From: an uncultured Coprococcus sp.
GTDB taxonomy: Bacteria; Bacillota; Clostridia; Lachnospirales; Lachnospiraceae
Assembly: GCA_947626675.1 (NCBI GenBank)
Contig: CANQTC010000002.1
Location: forward strand, 124,001 to 188,000
Direction: 5' to 3'
Length of the DNA stretch: 64,000 bases
Made by a program: the position numbers and the translations under genes. Under the pieces are notes generated by a model that was not told where the DNA came from, ran no database searches, and was given only the letters and a program-made list of their open reading frames with translations. Of the stretch, positions 1 to 8,939 are shown one piece after another. Positions within the stretch are counted from its first letter, which is position 1. The number at the start of each line of letters is the position of its first letter.

Positions 1-429
1 CATCTTACTCCGGTTATGCTCTCCTATTTTGGTAAGCTGGCTGATTACAAGTTCTGCATCCGCGCCATCCGCAAGAAGCGCTTCATACATCTTATAGTCT
101 TCCTCACTGATATGCCAGAATGGTATATCGGTAAGCACTGTATTATCATCTAATGCATATTTCGCTTTTGCTTTTTTTAATGAAGCAATATCTCTGTCTA
201 TCAATATCAGTTTTCCATATTTTTCAAGCCTTGCAAGGTCAATATCATTTGCTTTTCCTGCACCCCATATGCATACCACAGGCTTTGGCTTACCCAGTTT
301 TTCTATCGTATTAATAATATAATCCGTAACCTGCTTACGATATCTTTCCCAGCCTTCATAAGCCCCGGGTATCGTCTCCGACTCTGTCAATTTCTTTAAT
401 ATGCTGTCTTTCATTTGGTCATCTACCAT
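1..429 (-). CDS. Partial Rossmann-fold protein, possible SAM-dependent methyltransferase (C-terminus off window)
   Basis: The reading frame is open from an ATG at 429 to the window edge, so only about 143 N-terminal residues are visible. Residues around 45-70 read as a beta strand, a glycine-rich turn (IWGAGKAND), a helix and then a second strand ending in an acidic pair (LILIDRD). This is the layout of motif I and the acidic loop of a class I SAM-binding Rossmann fold. An AAAGGA lies very close upstream of the start, so a later start at the next ATG (codon 6) is possible. No substrate can be inferred. It could equally be another nucleotide-binding Rossmann protein. It diverges from the alarmone synthetase gene to its right. 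Confidence 0.55.
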   Translation of the reverse strand, partial: MVDDQMKDSILKKLTESETIPGAYEGWERYRKQVTDYIINTIEKLGKPKPVVCIWGAGKANDIDLARLEKYGKLILIDRDIASLKKAKAKYALDDNTVLTDIPFWHISEEDYKMYEALLADGADAELVISQLTKIGEHNRSKM

Positions 430-630
430 ATTCCTTTCATGCATAAGCGTTCTTAAGTTTATTATTCTTATCCGGACATCAGCCGGCTTCACAATCTTTA
501 TTAAGTTTTAATATACCATATCTATATTTTGTTGTATAATAAAATCGGTTTTACAAACCACAAATGTTTTATCAAACAATACATACCGTATAACTCATGC
601 AGAATACCGAATGATTAAAAGGAGTTTTAA

Positions 631-1347
631 ATGGATAAACGACCGGAAAAGAAAGAAATATCAGACTATGTAGACGCATTGCTATACCCGGAGCAGAATC
701 CTTTTCAGACTGATATCGCTAAATTTGAAGAACTGATGATGATGTATAGCTGTGCCATCAAGGAGGTTCAGACAAAACTTGAGGTATTAAATACAGATTT
801 CAGCGTACGCTATAAAAGAAATCCCATTGAATTTATAACCTCAAGGATTAAAAGACCAGCCAGTATTGCACTAAAACTGAAATCCAAAAATATTCCTATA
901 TCCGTTAAATCGATAAAAGATAACTTAAACGATGTTGCAGGAATAAGAGTCATCTGCTCGTTTTTGGATGATATCTATGCTGTTGCCGAACGACTGGTCA
1001 GACAGGACGATATAACGCTGATTGATGCAAAAGACTACATCCGCCACCCGAAACCAAATGGCTACAGAAGCCTTCATCTAATCGTCGATATACCTGTTTT
1101 CTTCGCTGACCACACCAGGGACATGCGTGTTGAAGTACAAATCAGAACGATTGCGATGGACTTTTGGGCAAGTCTTGACCATCAGCTAAAATATAAACAT
1201 GATATTAAAGAACCTGAAGAAGTAACAAAAGCGCTGAAAAAATGCGCAGACACAATCGCCCAGACCGACCTTGATATGCAGTCCATCAAGAACAGTATCT
1301 ATGGAGAGGAAAAACAGCCCTCCAAAAAATTTGAAGATAATCTTTAA
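631..1347 (+). CDS. relQ: Small alarmone synthetase, RelA/SpoT domain (RelQ/YjbM type)
   Basis: This 238-residue protein consists of a RelA/SpoT nucleotidyltransferase domain without the HD hydrolase, TGS or ACT parts of long Rel proteins, so it should only make (p)ppGpp from ATP and GDP/GTP. Family signatures are visible: NDVAGIRVIC near residue 100, the GYRSLHL segment near 142 and EVQIRTIAMDFWASLDH near 166. Length matches the family, about 210-260 residues. AAAGGAG sits 7-8 bases before the ATG. The gene is followed after 26 bases by pncC on the same strand, so the two are probably cotranscribed. RelQ proteins are typically induced transcriptionally under envelope or other stress; nothing in the sequence shows which signal applies here. 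Confidence 0.9.
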   Translation: MDKRPEKKEISDYVDALLYPEQNPFQTDIAKFEELMMMYSCAIKEVQTKLEVLNTDFSVRYKRNPIEFITSRIKRPASIALKLKSKNIPISVKSIKDNLNDVAGIRVICSFLDDIYAVAERLVRQDDITLIDAKDYIRHPKPNGYRSLHLIVDIPVFFADHTRDMRVEVQIRTIAMDFWASLDHQLKYKHDIKEPEEVTKALKKCADTIAQTDLDMQSIKNSIYGEEKQPSKKFEDNL

Positions 1348-1373
1348 AAATGACAAAGCCGGGAGGAAATATT

Positions 1374-1841
1374 ATGGATAAAGAAGAATTTATCGTACAA
1401 ACCCTTATAGAAAAGGGGTATCATATCAGCTGCGCCGAAAGCTGCACAGGCGGAATGCTTACAAGTCGTATTGTCAATGTTCCAAATGCCTCCGCTGTAC
1501 TGGATGCCAGCATCGTAACCTATGCAAACGAGGCAAAAATAAAATATCTCGGTGTCAATCCTGTTACCATCGATACTTACGGCGTCGTAAGCGAACAGGT
1601 GGCAGGTGAAATGGCCTATGGAATCGCAACAGAAAATAATGCCCAGGTCGGCATCGGCATATCCGGCGTTGCAGGTCCATCCGGCGGCACCCCTGATAAA
1701 CCCGTCGGCATGGTCTGCTTTGGGATATCAATATGCGGAAATACCGCTACATTCACAATGAACTTCGGAAATATTGGCAGAAAAAAGGTTCGTGAAAAAA
1801 GTGTTGAATTTGTATTTGACAAATTGGCAGAACTGTTATAA
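1374..1841 (+). CDS. pncC: Nicotinamide-nucleotide amidohydrolase (CinA C-terminal domain protein)
   Basis: The protein is a stand-alone CinA C-terminal domain, the PncC family, which deamidates nicotinamide mononucleotide to nicotinic acid mononucleotide in the pyridine nucleotide salvage cycle. Visible signatures are the SCAESCTGG loop near the N-terminus, the central YANEAK segment, and GISGVAGPSGGTPDKPVG, all typical of the family. The ORF could be extended to 1350, but GGGAGG at about 1360-1366 places the start at 1374, giving 155 residues. No CinA N-terminal (MoCF) domain is present. A tRNA-Arg gene follows immediately. Confidence 0.9.
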   Translation: MDKEEFIVQTLIEKGYHISCAESCTGGMLTSRIVNVPNASAVLDASIVTYANEAKIKYLGVNPVTIDTYGVVSEQVAGEMAYGIATENNAQVGIGISGVAGPSGGTPDKPVGMVCFGISICGNTATFTMNFGNIGRKKVREKSVEFVFDKLAELL

Positions 1842-1867
1842 AATATTATCTGTTGCTAGGGCAATGT

Positions 1868-1941
1868 GTGCATGTAGCTCAGCTGGATAGAGCACTTGGC
1901 TACGGACCAAGGTGTCGGGGGTTCGAATCCTCTCATGCACG
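1868..1941 (+). tRNA. tRNA-Arg (anticodon ACG)
   Basis: The sequence folds as a cloverleaf: 7-bp acceptor GTGCATG/CATGCAC, D arm with AGCTCAGCTGGATAGAGC, anticodon stem CTTGG/CCAAG around loop CTACGGA (anticodon ACG), and T arm with GGTTCGAATCC. The discriminator is G at 1941; CCA is not encoded. An A at position 34 is expected to be edited to inosine to read CGU, CGC and CGA. A rho-independent terminator follows at once. Confidence 0.96.
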
Positions 1942-1947
1942 CTTTTT

Positions 1948-1976
1948 TACCACTTGTTTTACAAGTGGTATTTTTT
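1948..1976 (+). terminator. Rho-independent terminator after tRNA-Arg
   Basis: Stem TACCACTTGT/ACAAGTGGTA with a 3-base loop is followed by six T residues, seven bases after the tRNA 3' end. Confidence 0.9.
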
Positions 1977-2008
1977 ATGTCATACGAACGGTTTTGTAAT
2001 ATCCATAT

Positions 2009-2051
2009 AAAAAACAGGAGATTTTGCAATGATATTTTTTGCAAAATCTCC
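2009..2051 (-). terminator. Rho-independent terminator of the ABC exporter operon
   Basis: Read on the minus strand, GGAGATTTTGC pairs with GCAAAATCTCC across a 13-base loop and is followed by TGTTTTTT. It lies about 20 bases after the stop codon of the downstream exporter subunit and faces the tRNA terminator. Confidence 0.85.
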
Positions 2052-2069
2052 CATTTTTATATTTCAATA

Positions 2070-3920
2070 TCACGAAACTTCTTCAAACTGTGAGTTGTAC
2101 AAGTCCGCATAGAAACCATTCTTTGCCATCAGCTCATCATGATTTCCCTGTTCGATAATATTTCCATCCTTCATAACAAGGATAATATCCGCATTCTTGA
2201 TTGTCGATAATCGATGGGCAATCACAAAACTGGTTCTGCCCTCCATCAGATTATCCATCGCTTTCTGTATACGATGCTCCGTTCTTGTATCAACGGATGA
2301 AGTTGCCTCATCAAGAATAAGAACAGGATTATCCGCAAGAATTGCTCTTGCTATCGTAATAAGCTGCTTCTGTCCCTGCGATATATTGTTTACCTCTTCA
2401 TTAAGCTCCATATAATAACCACGCGGAAGTGTAGAGATAAAACGATGCGCATGCGCTGCCTTTGCCGCCTCCATAACCTCTGTATCACCGGCTTCAAGAC
2501 ATCCGTATCTGATATTCTCCATTATTGTACCCTTAAACAACCATGTATCCTGAAGAACCATTCCAAATACATTCCTTAGCTCGCGTCTGTTAAACTCTCT
2601 TATATCATGGCCATCTAATTTAATTGAACCGCCATTGACTTCGTAAAATCTCATCAGCAGCTTGACGATAGTCGTCTTACCCGCGCCTGTCGGTCCAACG
2701 ATTGCTACCTTCTGTCCCGGTTTCACATTTAAAGTAAAATCCTTCACAATAATCTGGTCCGGATTGTATCCAAACTGAACATGTTCAAAGGAAACCTCAC
2801 CTTTTATATGTCTTGTAGAAACCGGATTTTCTACTATCTGTTCCTCCTCTTCTTCCTCGAGAATCTCAAAAACCCGCTCTGCTGCCGCTGCCATCTGCTG
2901 CATCATATTTGTAACCTGCGCAACCTGCTGAATCGGCTGGGTAAAATTCTTTACATATTGTATAAATGCCTGTATATCTCCTATCTGAATCGTTCCCTTT
3001 ATCGCAAGCGCCGCACCTGATACCGCTACGCCTACATAGCCCAGATTGCCTACAAACATCATAATCGGCTGCATAAGACCTGCAAAAAACTGTGACTTCC
3101 AGGCAGATTTGTATAATGTCTTATTGGTCGCATGAAATTTCTTTTCGACATCCAGTTCTTTATTAAATGCCTTGATAACCGTATGTCCGCCATAAACCTC
3201 TTCTACCTGTCCGTTAATATGTCCTACATATTCCTGCTGTATTTTAAAGAAATTCTGGGAACGCTTGATAACAAACCCCATAAGTGCAATACTGATTGGC
3301 AGTATCGTTATCGAAATCAGTGTCATAAGCGGACTGATGGTAAGCATCATAACCAAAACACCAATTACGGTTGTAATCGATGTAATCAACTGTGTAATAC
3401 TCTGGTTCAAACCATTTCCCATTGTATCAATATCATTTGTTATTCTTGACAAAACCTCTCCGTAGGTTCTGCTCTCAAAATACCGCATTGGCATCCTGTT
3501 GATTTTTTCTGATACCTCTTTCCGCAGCCTGTAACATACTTTCTGGGTAACACCAGTCATTATAAAGCCTTGTATAAAATTAAATATTACGCTAATCAGA
3601 TAAAGTGATAAACATATTACAAGGATTTTTCCTATATAACGAAAATCAATGCCTCCATGTCCGCTTATCTTATTTATAATTCCCTCTGAAAGGGAGGTTG
3701 TCGCTTTACCAAGCACTTTCGGACACACAACATTAAATATTGTACTTCCAACTGCGAATATCATAACGATAAAAATAGCAATCTTATATTTTCCGATATA
3801 TTTGAATATCTTTCCGATTGTGCCTTTAAAATCTTTTGCTTTTTCGCCTCCGGCCATGACACCTCTTGGTCCGCCCGGGCCTCTGTGTCTGGGAGTCATT
3901 TGACGATTTTTTTCTTCCAT
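2070..3920 (-). CDS. ABC exporter subunit B (TMD-NBD half transporter)
   Basis: A 616-residue half transporter has an N-terminal six-helix ABC membrane domain (about 45-340) and a C-terminal ATPase. Walker A is GPTGAGKTT, Walker B is VLILDEATSSVD with the catalytic Glu present, and the H-loop is VIAHR. The signature is degenerate, ISQGQ instead of LSGGQ. It starts two bases after the stop of the upstream subunit, with GAGGAG inside that gene, so the pair is translationally coupled. Together with its partner it forms an asymmetric heterodimer like BmrCD or TM287/288: this subunit gives the active Walker site and the partner gives the good signature. Substrate is unknown; multidrug or lipid export is the usual role. 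Confidence 0.9.
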   Translation of the reverse strand: MEEKNRQMTPRHRGPGGPRGVMAGGEKAKDFKGTIGKIFKYIGKYKIAIFIVMIFAVGSTIFNVVCPKVLGKATTSLSEGIINKISGHGGIDFRYIGKILVICLSLYLISVIFNFIQGFIMTGVTQKVCYRLRKEVSEKINRMPMRYFESRTYGEVLSRITNDIDTMGNGLNQSITQLITSITTVIGVLVMMLTISPLMTLISITILPISIALMGFVIKRSQNFFKIQQEYVGHINGQVEEVYGGHTVIKAFNKELDVEKKFHATNKTLYKSAWKSQFFAGLMQPIMMFVGNLGYVGVAVSGAALAIKGTIQIGDIQAFIQYVKNFTQPIQQVAQVTNMMQQMAAAAERVFEILEEEEEEQIVENPVSTRHIKGEVSFEHVQFGYNPDQIIVKDFTLNVKPGQKVAIVGPTGAGKTTIVKLLMRFYEVNGGSIKLDGHDIREFNRRELRNVFGMVLQDTWLFKGTIMENIRYGCLEAGDTEVMEAAKAAHAHRFISTLPRGYYMELNEEVNNISQGQKQLITIARAILADNPVLILDEATSSVDTRTEHRIQKAMDNLMEGRTSFVIAHRLSTIKNADIILVMKDGNIIEQGNHDELMAKNGFYADLYNSQFEEVS

Positions 3921-3922
3921 AA

Positions 3923-6106
3923 CTACATCTCCTCTTCACCAAGACTCTTCAGAATCTCAGCTTCTGAAAGCTGTGACTCTGCAATCTGTCTGTACGTTTC
4001 GCAACCATGCATCAATTCCTTATGCGTTCCCTTACCAACTAATCTTCCTTCGTCAATAACAAGAATCTGTTCTGCATGAAGTATCGTACTTACACGCTGT
4101 GCCACAATAAATACCGTACTGTCCTTAACATATTCATCAAGTGCTTTTCTTACAGCGACATCCGTTTTAAAATCAAGTGCCGAAAAACTGTCGTCAAAAA
4201 TATAAATCTTTGGATTACGGGCTATCGCTCTTGCTATCGCAAGTCGCTGCTTCTGTCCTCCTGATACGTTTGTACCTCCCTGCGATATGCTGCTGTCATA
4301 TTTCTTTTCCTTCTCTTCTATAAATTCACTTGCCTGAGCAATTTTTGCAGCAAGTTCAACCTGTTCATCAGAAGCATCCTCTGCCCCAAACTTAATATTT
4401 GATTTTATCGTACCGGAGAAAAGGACTCCTTTTTGAGGAACATATCCTATGTTTTTCCTCAAACTTTCCATCGTTACATTCAAGATGTCTTTTCCGTCTA
4501 TCGTTATGGTTCCTTCTGTCATCTCATAAAATCTCAGCAGCAATTGTACAAGTGAAGTTTTTCCGCTTCCGGTACTTCCTATAATAGCTGTTGTTTGTCC
4601 CGGCTCTGCCACAAAACTAATATTGGTCAGTACATCCTCGTACCCACCCGGATATTTGAATGAAACATCCTTAAATTCTACAACACCCTTTACATCTGTC
4701 AGCTCCTCTGCATCATACATATCGGCAGATGTATACTCCGTATCAAGAACTTCCTGTATTCTGTTTGCTGCAACGCTTGCTCTCGGAAGCATAATTGACA
4801 TCATACTTAACATCAGAAATGACATAATAATCATCATGGTATATGTTATAAATGCTGTCATAGAGCCGACCTGAAGCACGCCCGCATCAATCTTATGTGC
4901 AGCAACCCACTCTATCAATATACTGATACCATACATGATAAACATAAGCATCGGCATCATAAATGTCATTACCCTGTTTACAAATAAAGTTGTCTTTGTC
5001 AATTCCCGGTTTGCCTCATCAAAACGCTCTTCTTCGTGGCGTTCCCTTCCAAAAGCCCTTATTACAGAAATACCTGTAAGTATCTCCCGCGCTACCAGAT
5101 TGACGCCGTCTACAAGCTCCTGCATAAACTTAAATTTCGGCATAGCAATCAACATAAGCGTTCCGATTAAAATGATAATTGCCGCTACGGCTATGAAAAT
5201 AATCCAGCCCATCCCAGCACCTGTATTAACCACCTTCAGGATACCGCCTATAGCCATAATCGGCGCATAAAGTACCATTCTAAGCAGCATGACTGTAACC
5301 ATCTGTATCTGCTGCACATCATTTGTCGAACGCGTAATCAGGGATGCTGTAGAGAACTTATTAATCTCGGCATCTGAAAAGCTGATAACCTTCCGAAATA
5401 CATTTTCCCTTAATGTACATCCAACTCCGGCAGCAATCTTTGACGCAACATAACCAATCATAATTGCCGCAAATACCATAAGAAGCGTCATCGCAAGCAT
5501 TTTTAAGGCTGCTATCCAAAGGTAACGCATCTGAGAACTGTCATAGTCATAACCAAAGCTGTCATAACAGGTTATTGTGCATGCAATTGACGCAGACTTT
5601 AAGTAATCCTCTCCCATACTGTCTGACATAGCCAAAACCGTAGCCCGCATCTGTTCCCCTATGGAAAGCCACATTTCAACCGGAATATCATCAAGCGTCA
5701 TACCGGTCGTTTCCAACATAGACTTGATTTCATTATCGCCTTCCGCCTGTGCCATATTATATGGGTAATAATACATCATCAGCGGAACAGCACAGATATC
5801 ATCAAGCGTATCGATATCTTTTTCCCCTTCCTCTGTGATATAATAGTATCCATCATTGCCCGGCGTATAATATTGTTCCCAGACAGCCCTGTCGCCTTCT
5901 TCCATAAAGCCGTCAATAACCGTATATGCCTTTTCCGGTATCTGCTTCGGCGAACAATGTTCGATTCCATGATTTTGTATACCGGTATCAATCAGCCTTG
6001 AAGTATAAGCCGGCAATGATAAATCACAATATGCCTGAACGATTAGCAACAAAATGATAATCATAATCGACTTCCGGTATGGTTTTAAATTTCTTAATAT
6101 TTGCAT
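3923..6106 (-). CDS. ABC exporter subunit A with large extracytoplasmic insertion and degenerate ATP site
   Basis: This 727-residue half transporter starts at an ATG preceded by AGGAGG. Its first membrane helix (about 13-33) is followed by roughly 150 hydrophilic, acidic and Tyr-rich residues before the next helix near 200, an extracytoplasmic insertion larger than in ordinary half transporters; BmrD-type subunits also have such a domain. In the ATPase, Walker A (GSTGSGKTS) and the signature (VSGGQ) are intact, but the residue after Walker B is Asp (IYIFDDSFSALD) and the H-loop His is Gln (IVAQR). So this subunit's own ATP site should be non-hydrolytic, and hydrolysis should occur at the composite site with subunit B. 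First gene of a two-gene operon under the promoter at 6350-6378. Confidence 0.9.
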   Translation of the reverse strand: MQILRNLKPYRKSIMIIILLLIVQAYCDLSLPAYTSRLIDTGIQNHGIEHCSPKQIPEKAYTVIDGFMEEGDRAVWEQYYTPGNDGYYYITEEGEKDIDTLDDICAVPLMMYYYPYNMAQAEGDNEIKSMLETTGMTLDDIPVEMWLSIGEQMRATVLAMSDSMGEDYLKSASIACTITCYDSFGYDYDSSQMRYLWIAALKMLAMTLLMVFAAIMIGYVASKIAAGVGCTLRENVFRKVISFSDAEINKFSTASLITRSTNDVQQIQMVTVMLLRMVLYAPIMAIGGILKVVNTGAGMGWIIFIAVAAIIILIGTLMLIAMPKFKFMQELVDGVNLVAREILTGISVIRAFGRERHEEERFDEANRELTKTTLFVNRVMTFMMPMLMFIMYGISILIEWVAAHKIDAGVLQVGSMTAFITYTMMIIMSFLMLSMMSIMLPRASVAANRIQEVLDTEYTSADMYDAEELTDVKGVVEFKDVSFKYPGGYEDVLTNISFVAEPGQTTAIIGSTGSGKTSLVQLLLRFYEMTEGTITIDGKDILNVTMESLRKNIGYVPQKGVLFSGTIKSNIKFGAEDASDEQVELAAKIAQASEFIEEKEKKYDSSISQGGTNVSGGQKQRLAIARAIARNPKIYIFDDSFSALDFKTDVAVRKALDEYVKDSTVFIVAQRVSTILHAEQILVIDEGRLVGKGTHKELMHGCETYRQIAESQLSEAEILKSLGEEEM

Positions 6107-6168
6107 CCTTATGAACGCCTCCTATCTGTATGCTGTAAAAATGATTTATATATAAATTTATAAACATA

Positions 6169-6216
6169 TCAATACAATATGCCTATTATCAGTACTATCT
6201 TAAACGCATCTGCCAT
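6169..6216 (-). CDS. Candidate 15-residue leader peptide of the ABC exporter mRNA
   Basis: Within the roughly 235-nt 5' leader of the exporter operon there is a short frame of 15 codons (MADAFKIVLIIGILY) with a weak AGGG six bases upstream of its ATG. It is hydrophobic and ends 62 bases before the exporter start. Known BmrCD-type operons have a leader peptide controlling expression by ribosome stalling, which is why it is listed. There is no clear terminator or alternative hairpin after it, so it may be chance. Confidence 0.2.
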   Translation of the reverse strand: MADAFKIVLIIGILY

Positions 6217-6349
6217 TATAACCCTATGCATTCATAAATGTCTATTAAATATCCATAAATTTTTGGGGAAATATACCGATTGCGAAACTATATTATAGAA
6301 ATAAAATAATCGGATATAACAATTTTCAAAAGGAAATTATTACTAAATA

Positions 6350-6378
6350 ATTATATAGTATCGTATGATACTTGTCAA
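6350..6378 (-). promoter_or_regulatory. Consensus promoter with palindromic operator in the spacer (ABC exporter operon)
   Basis: On the minus strand the sequence is TTGACA (6378-6373), a 17-base spacer, and TATAAT (6355-6350): both hexamers are perfect sigma-A consensus at ideal spacing. Sixteen of the 17 spacer bases form the inverted repeat AGTATC-N4-GATACT (6357-6372). A protein bound there would block polymerase or distort the spacer, so expression is probably tightly repressed until a signal arrives. No regulator gene lies beside it in this window. A second weaker -10 (TATAAT, about 6214-6219) lies further down the leader. Confidence 0.8.
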
Positions 6379-6520
6379 GACTCATCAAAAATAAACGCAG
6401 CAGCACCGGATAATGGCTGAACCGTTATAATTTCACTCATTTTATGGTTTTCTATTTTCATTTTATCGTTTATAATATAGTGGGTTAATTTTAATTTAGA
6501 ATATAAAGTGAGACAGAATA

Positions 6521-8911
6521 ATGAATTTAAGAACTTTACGATTACTTGAGTATAATAAAATAGTATCGATGCTGACAACCTATGCGGCATCACCTATGGC
6601 GAAAAGAAAATGCGAAAAACTGAAACCAAGACGTGAACTATCCGTAATTACTGCTTTACAGCAGGAAACAAGGGATGCCCTGAACAGATTATACCGACAG
6701 GGTACCATATCCTTTGGCGGCCTTAAAGATATCGGCGCTTCTATCAAACGGCTTGATGTAGAGGGCGTTCTTACTGCAAAGGAACTTCTTGACATTGCAA
6801 GCGTTCTTGATACAGCGCTTACCGCCAAAAAATATGGCGATGCAGAAGGTCTTGATGAGGAAAGCCGGAATAAGCTTAAAACAGACAGCCTTTATGCCAG
6901 ATTTGCGGAGCTTGTTCCCCTTGAATCTGTAAGCCGCGATATTCACCATGCCATTCTTTCAGAGAATGAAATTGCCGATGATGCTTCATCAGGACTTCAG
7001 GCAGTCCGCAGAAATATCAGGCTTACAAACGACAGGCTTCATAATCAGCTTCAAAAACTGATTAATGACCAGAACCAGCAGATTATGTTTCAGGATAATC
7101 TGATTACCATGCGAAACGGCAGATACTGTATTCCTGTAAAACAGGAGTATAAGAACAGCTTTAAAGGCATGATACATGACCAGTCCGCCAGCGGCTCTAC
7201 GGTATTTATCGAACCTATGGCTGTCGTTAATATGAACAACCAGCTAAAGGAGCTTGAAAATCAGGAGTTTGCCGAAATTGAAAAGATACTTGCATCCCTT
7301 TCTGCAAAGGCGGCGTCAGAGCTTACCAATATTTCTTATAATTTTAATGCTTTAGTTGAGCTTGATTACATCTTTGCAAGAGCCGCTTTTGCCCGTTCTT
7401 ATAAAGGAAGCGAGCCTGTATTTAATACAGACGGTATCATTGATATCAAGCAGGGACGTCACCCGCTTTTAGATACACACAGCGTTGTTCCTGTGGATAT
7501 TAAACTGGGAGAAGATTATCAGCTTCTTATTATAACAGGGCCAAATACAGGCGGTAAGACGGTATCGCTTAAGACGCTCGGACTATTTACCCTGATGGGG
7601 CAGTCAGGTCTTCACATTCCTGCTCTTGATGGTTCAAGGCTGAATGTTTTTGATGATGTATTCGCTGATATTGGTGATGAGCAGAGTATCGAACAGAATT
7701 TATCAACCTTTTCGTCCCATATGAGTAATATTGTTTATATTATGGAGCATGTCACGCCAAATACGTTATGTCTGTTCGATGAGCCGGGCGGCGGTACAGA
7801 CCCGGTCGAGGGTGCGGCGCTTGCCATGTCCATACTCTCCCACTTAAATGATATGGGTGTGCGTTGTATGGCAACTACACATTACAGCGAACTTAAAACA
7901 TTTGCCATGACTACGCCGGGCATTGAAAATGCAAGCTGCGAGTTTGATATCGCAACGCTTATGCCGACTTATAAGCTTATGATTGGTATTCCCGGCAAAT
8001 CAAATGCGTTTGCAATCTCAAAAAAGCTGGGACTTCCGGATTATATTATCGATAAAGCAAAAGGCAATATCGATAGGAATACCATCGATTTTGAAGCATT
8101 GATTGCCGACCTTGAAAAGAGCAAAAAGGAAATAGAGCATGAGAAAGCAGAAATAGAACGGTATAAAGAAGAAGCCAAACAGCTTCAGGAACGCGCACAG
8201 GCGAAGGATGAAGAACTCTCCATTAAGAAGGGTGACATTCTGGCTAAAGCCAGGGAAGAAGCTTTAGAAATAATAGAAGAAGCAAAAGCGATGGCTGATG
8301 CGTCTATTAAAAAATATAACAAATGGACTACCAATCCAAATAAAGCAGATGCAAAGTCTATGGAGGAGGAACGCAGGAAGCTTCGTACAAAAATGGACGA
8401 ATATCAGCAGATGTCCGCAGACAAAAGAAAGAAATTAAAGTCTTCCCATAAGATTTCTGATTTCAAGGTCGGTGACACAGTCCATGTAATCAGCATGGAC
8501 ACTACCGGAAATATTACTGCGCTTGCAGACTCTAAGGGTAATCTTAAGGTTCAGATGGGGATATTGAATGCCTCTCTTCCTGCTTCTGACCTTGTAATTA
8601 TTGAAACCCCAAAAGAGAAAAATGACAAAGTTTCCATCAATAACAAACGCGGCATGGGAAAGGCACTTCATATACAACCTGATATCAATGTTCTTGGAAT
8701 GACGGTTTCCGAAGCAACCGCCCTTATAGACAGATACTTAGATGATGCCATGCTTGCCCATCTGCACAAGGTTACTATTATACATGGAAAAGGAACGGGT
8801 GCTCTCAGAAAGGGTATCCATGAATATTTGAAGAAGCAGTCTTATGTAAAATCTTTTCGTCTGGGTGAATACGGCGAGGGTGAAGCCGGCGTAACCATCG
8901 TCGAACTATAA
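6521..8911 (+). CDS. mutS2: MutS2 family ATPase/endonuclease
   Basis: The 796-residue product has the MutS2 architecture: helical core and clamp, MutS-type ATPase (Walker A GPNTGGKT near residue 345; Walker B LCLFDEPGGGTDP near 420), a long charged coiled coil from about 515 to 640, a KOW-like segment near 655-700 (DFKVGDTVHVISM), and a C-terminal Smr nuclease domain (about 720-796) with TIIHGKGTGALR. It lacks the mismatch-recognition domain of MutS1. MutS2 proteins act on recombination intermediates and, in Bacillus, on collided ribosomes. The start has only a weak AAGTGAG upstream. A TATAAT at 6471-6476 could be its -10 element. A two-component system follows after 28 bases. Confidence 0.95.
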   Translation: MNLRTLRLLEYNKIVSMLTTYAASPMAKRKCEKLKPRRELSVITALQQETRDALNRLYRQGTISFGGLKDIGASIKRLDVEGVLTAKELLDIASVLDTALTAKKYGDAEGLDEESRNKLKTDSLYARFAELVPLESVSRDIHHAILSENEIADDASSGLQAVRRNIRLTNDRLHNQLQKLINDQNQQIMFQDNLITMRNGRYCIPVKQEYKNSFKGMIHDQSASGSTVFIEPMAVVNMNNQLKELENQEFAEIEKILASLSAKAASELTNISYNFNALVELDYIFARAAFARSYKGSEPVFNTDGIIDIKQGRHPLLDTHSVVPVDIKLGEDYQLLIITGPNTGGKTVSLKTLGLFTLMGQSGLHIPALDGSRLNVFDDVFADIGDEQSIEQNLSTFSSHMSNIVYIMEHVTPNTLCLFDEPGGGTDPVEGAALAMSILSHLNDMGVRCMATTHYSELKTFAMTTPGIENASCEFDIATLMPTYKLMIGIPGKSNAFAISKKLGLPDYIIDKAKGNIDRNTIDFEALIADLEKSKKEIEHEKAEIERYKEEAKQLQERAQAKDEELSIKKGDILAKAREEALEIIEEAKAMADASIKKYNKWTTNPNKADAKSMEEERRKLRTKMDEYQQMSADKRKKLKSSHKISDFKVGDTVHVISMDTTGNITALADSKGNLKVQMGILNASLPASDLVIIETPKEKNDKVSINNKRGMGKALHIQPDINVLGMTVSEATALIDRYLDDAMLAHLHKVTIIHGKGTGALRKGIHEYLKKQSYVKSFRLGEYGEGEAGVTIVEL

Positions 8912-8939
8912 GGCTGTGTATTGATGAAAGGAGTATATG

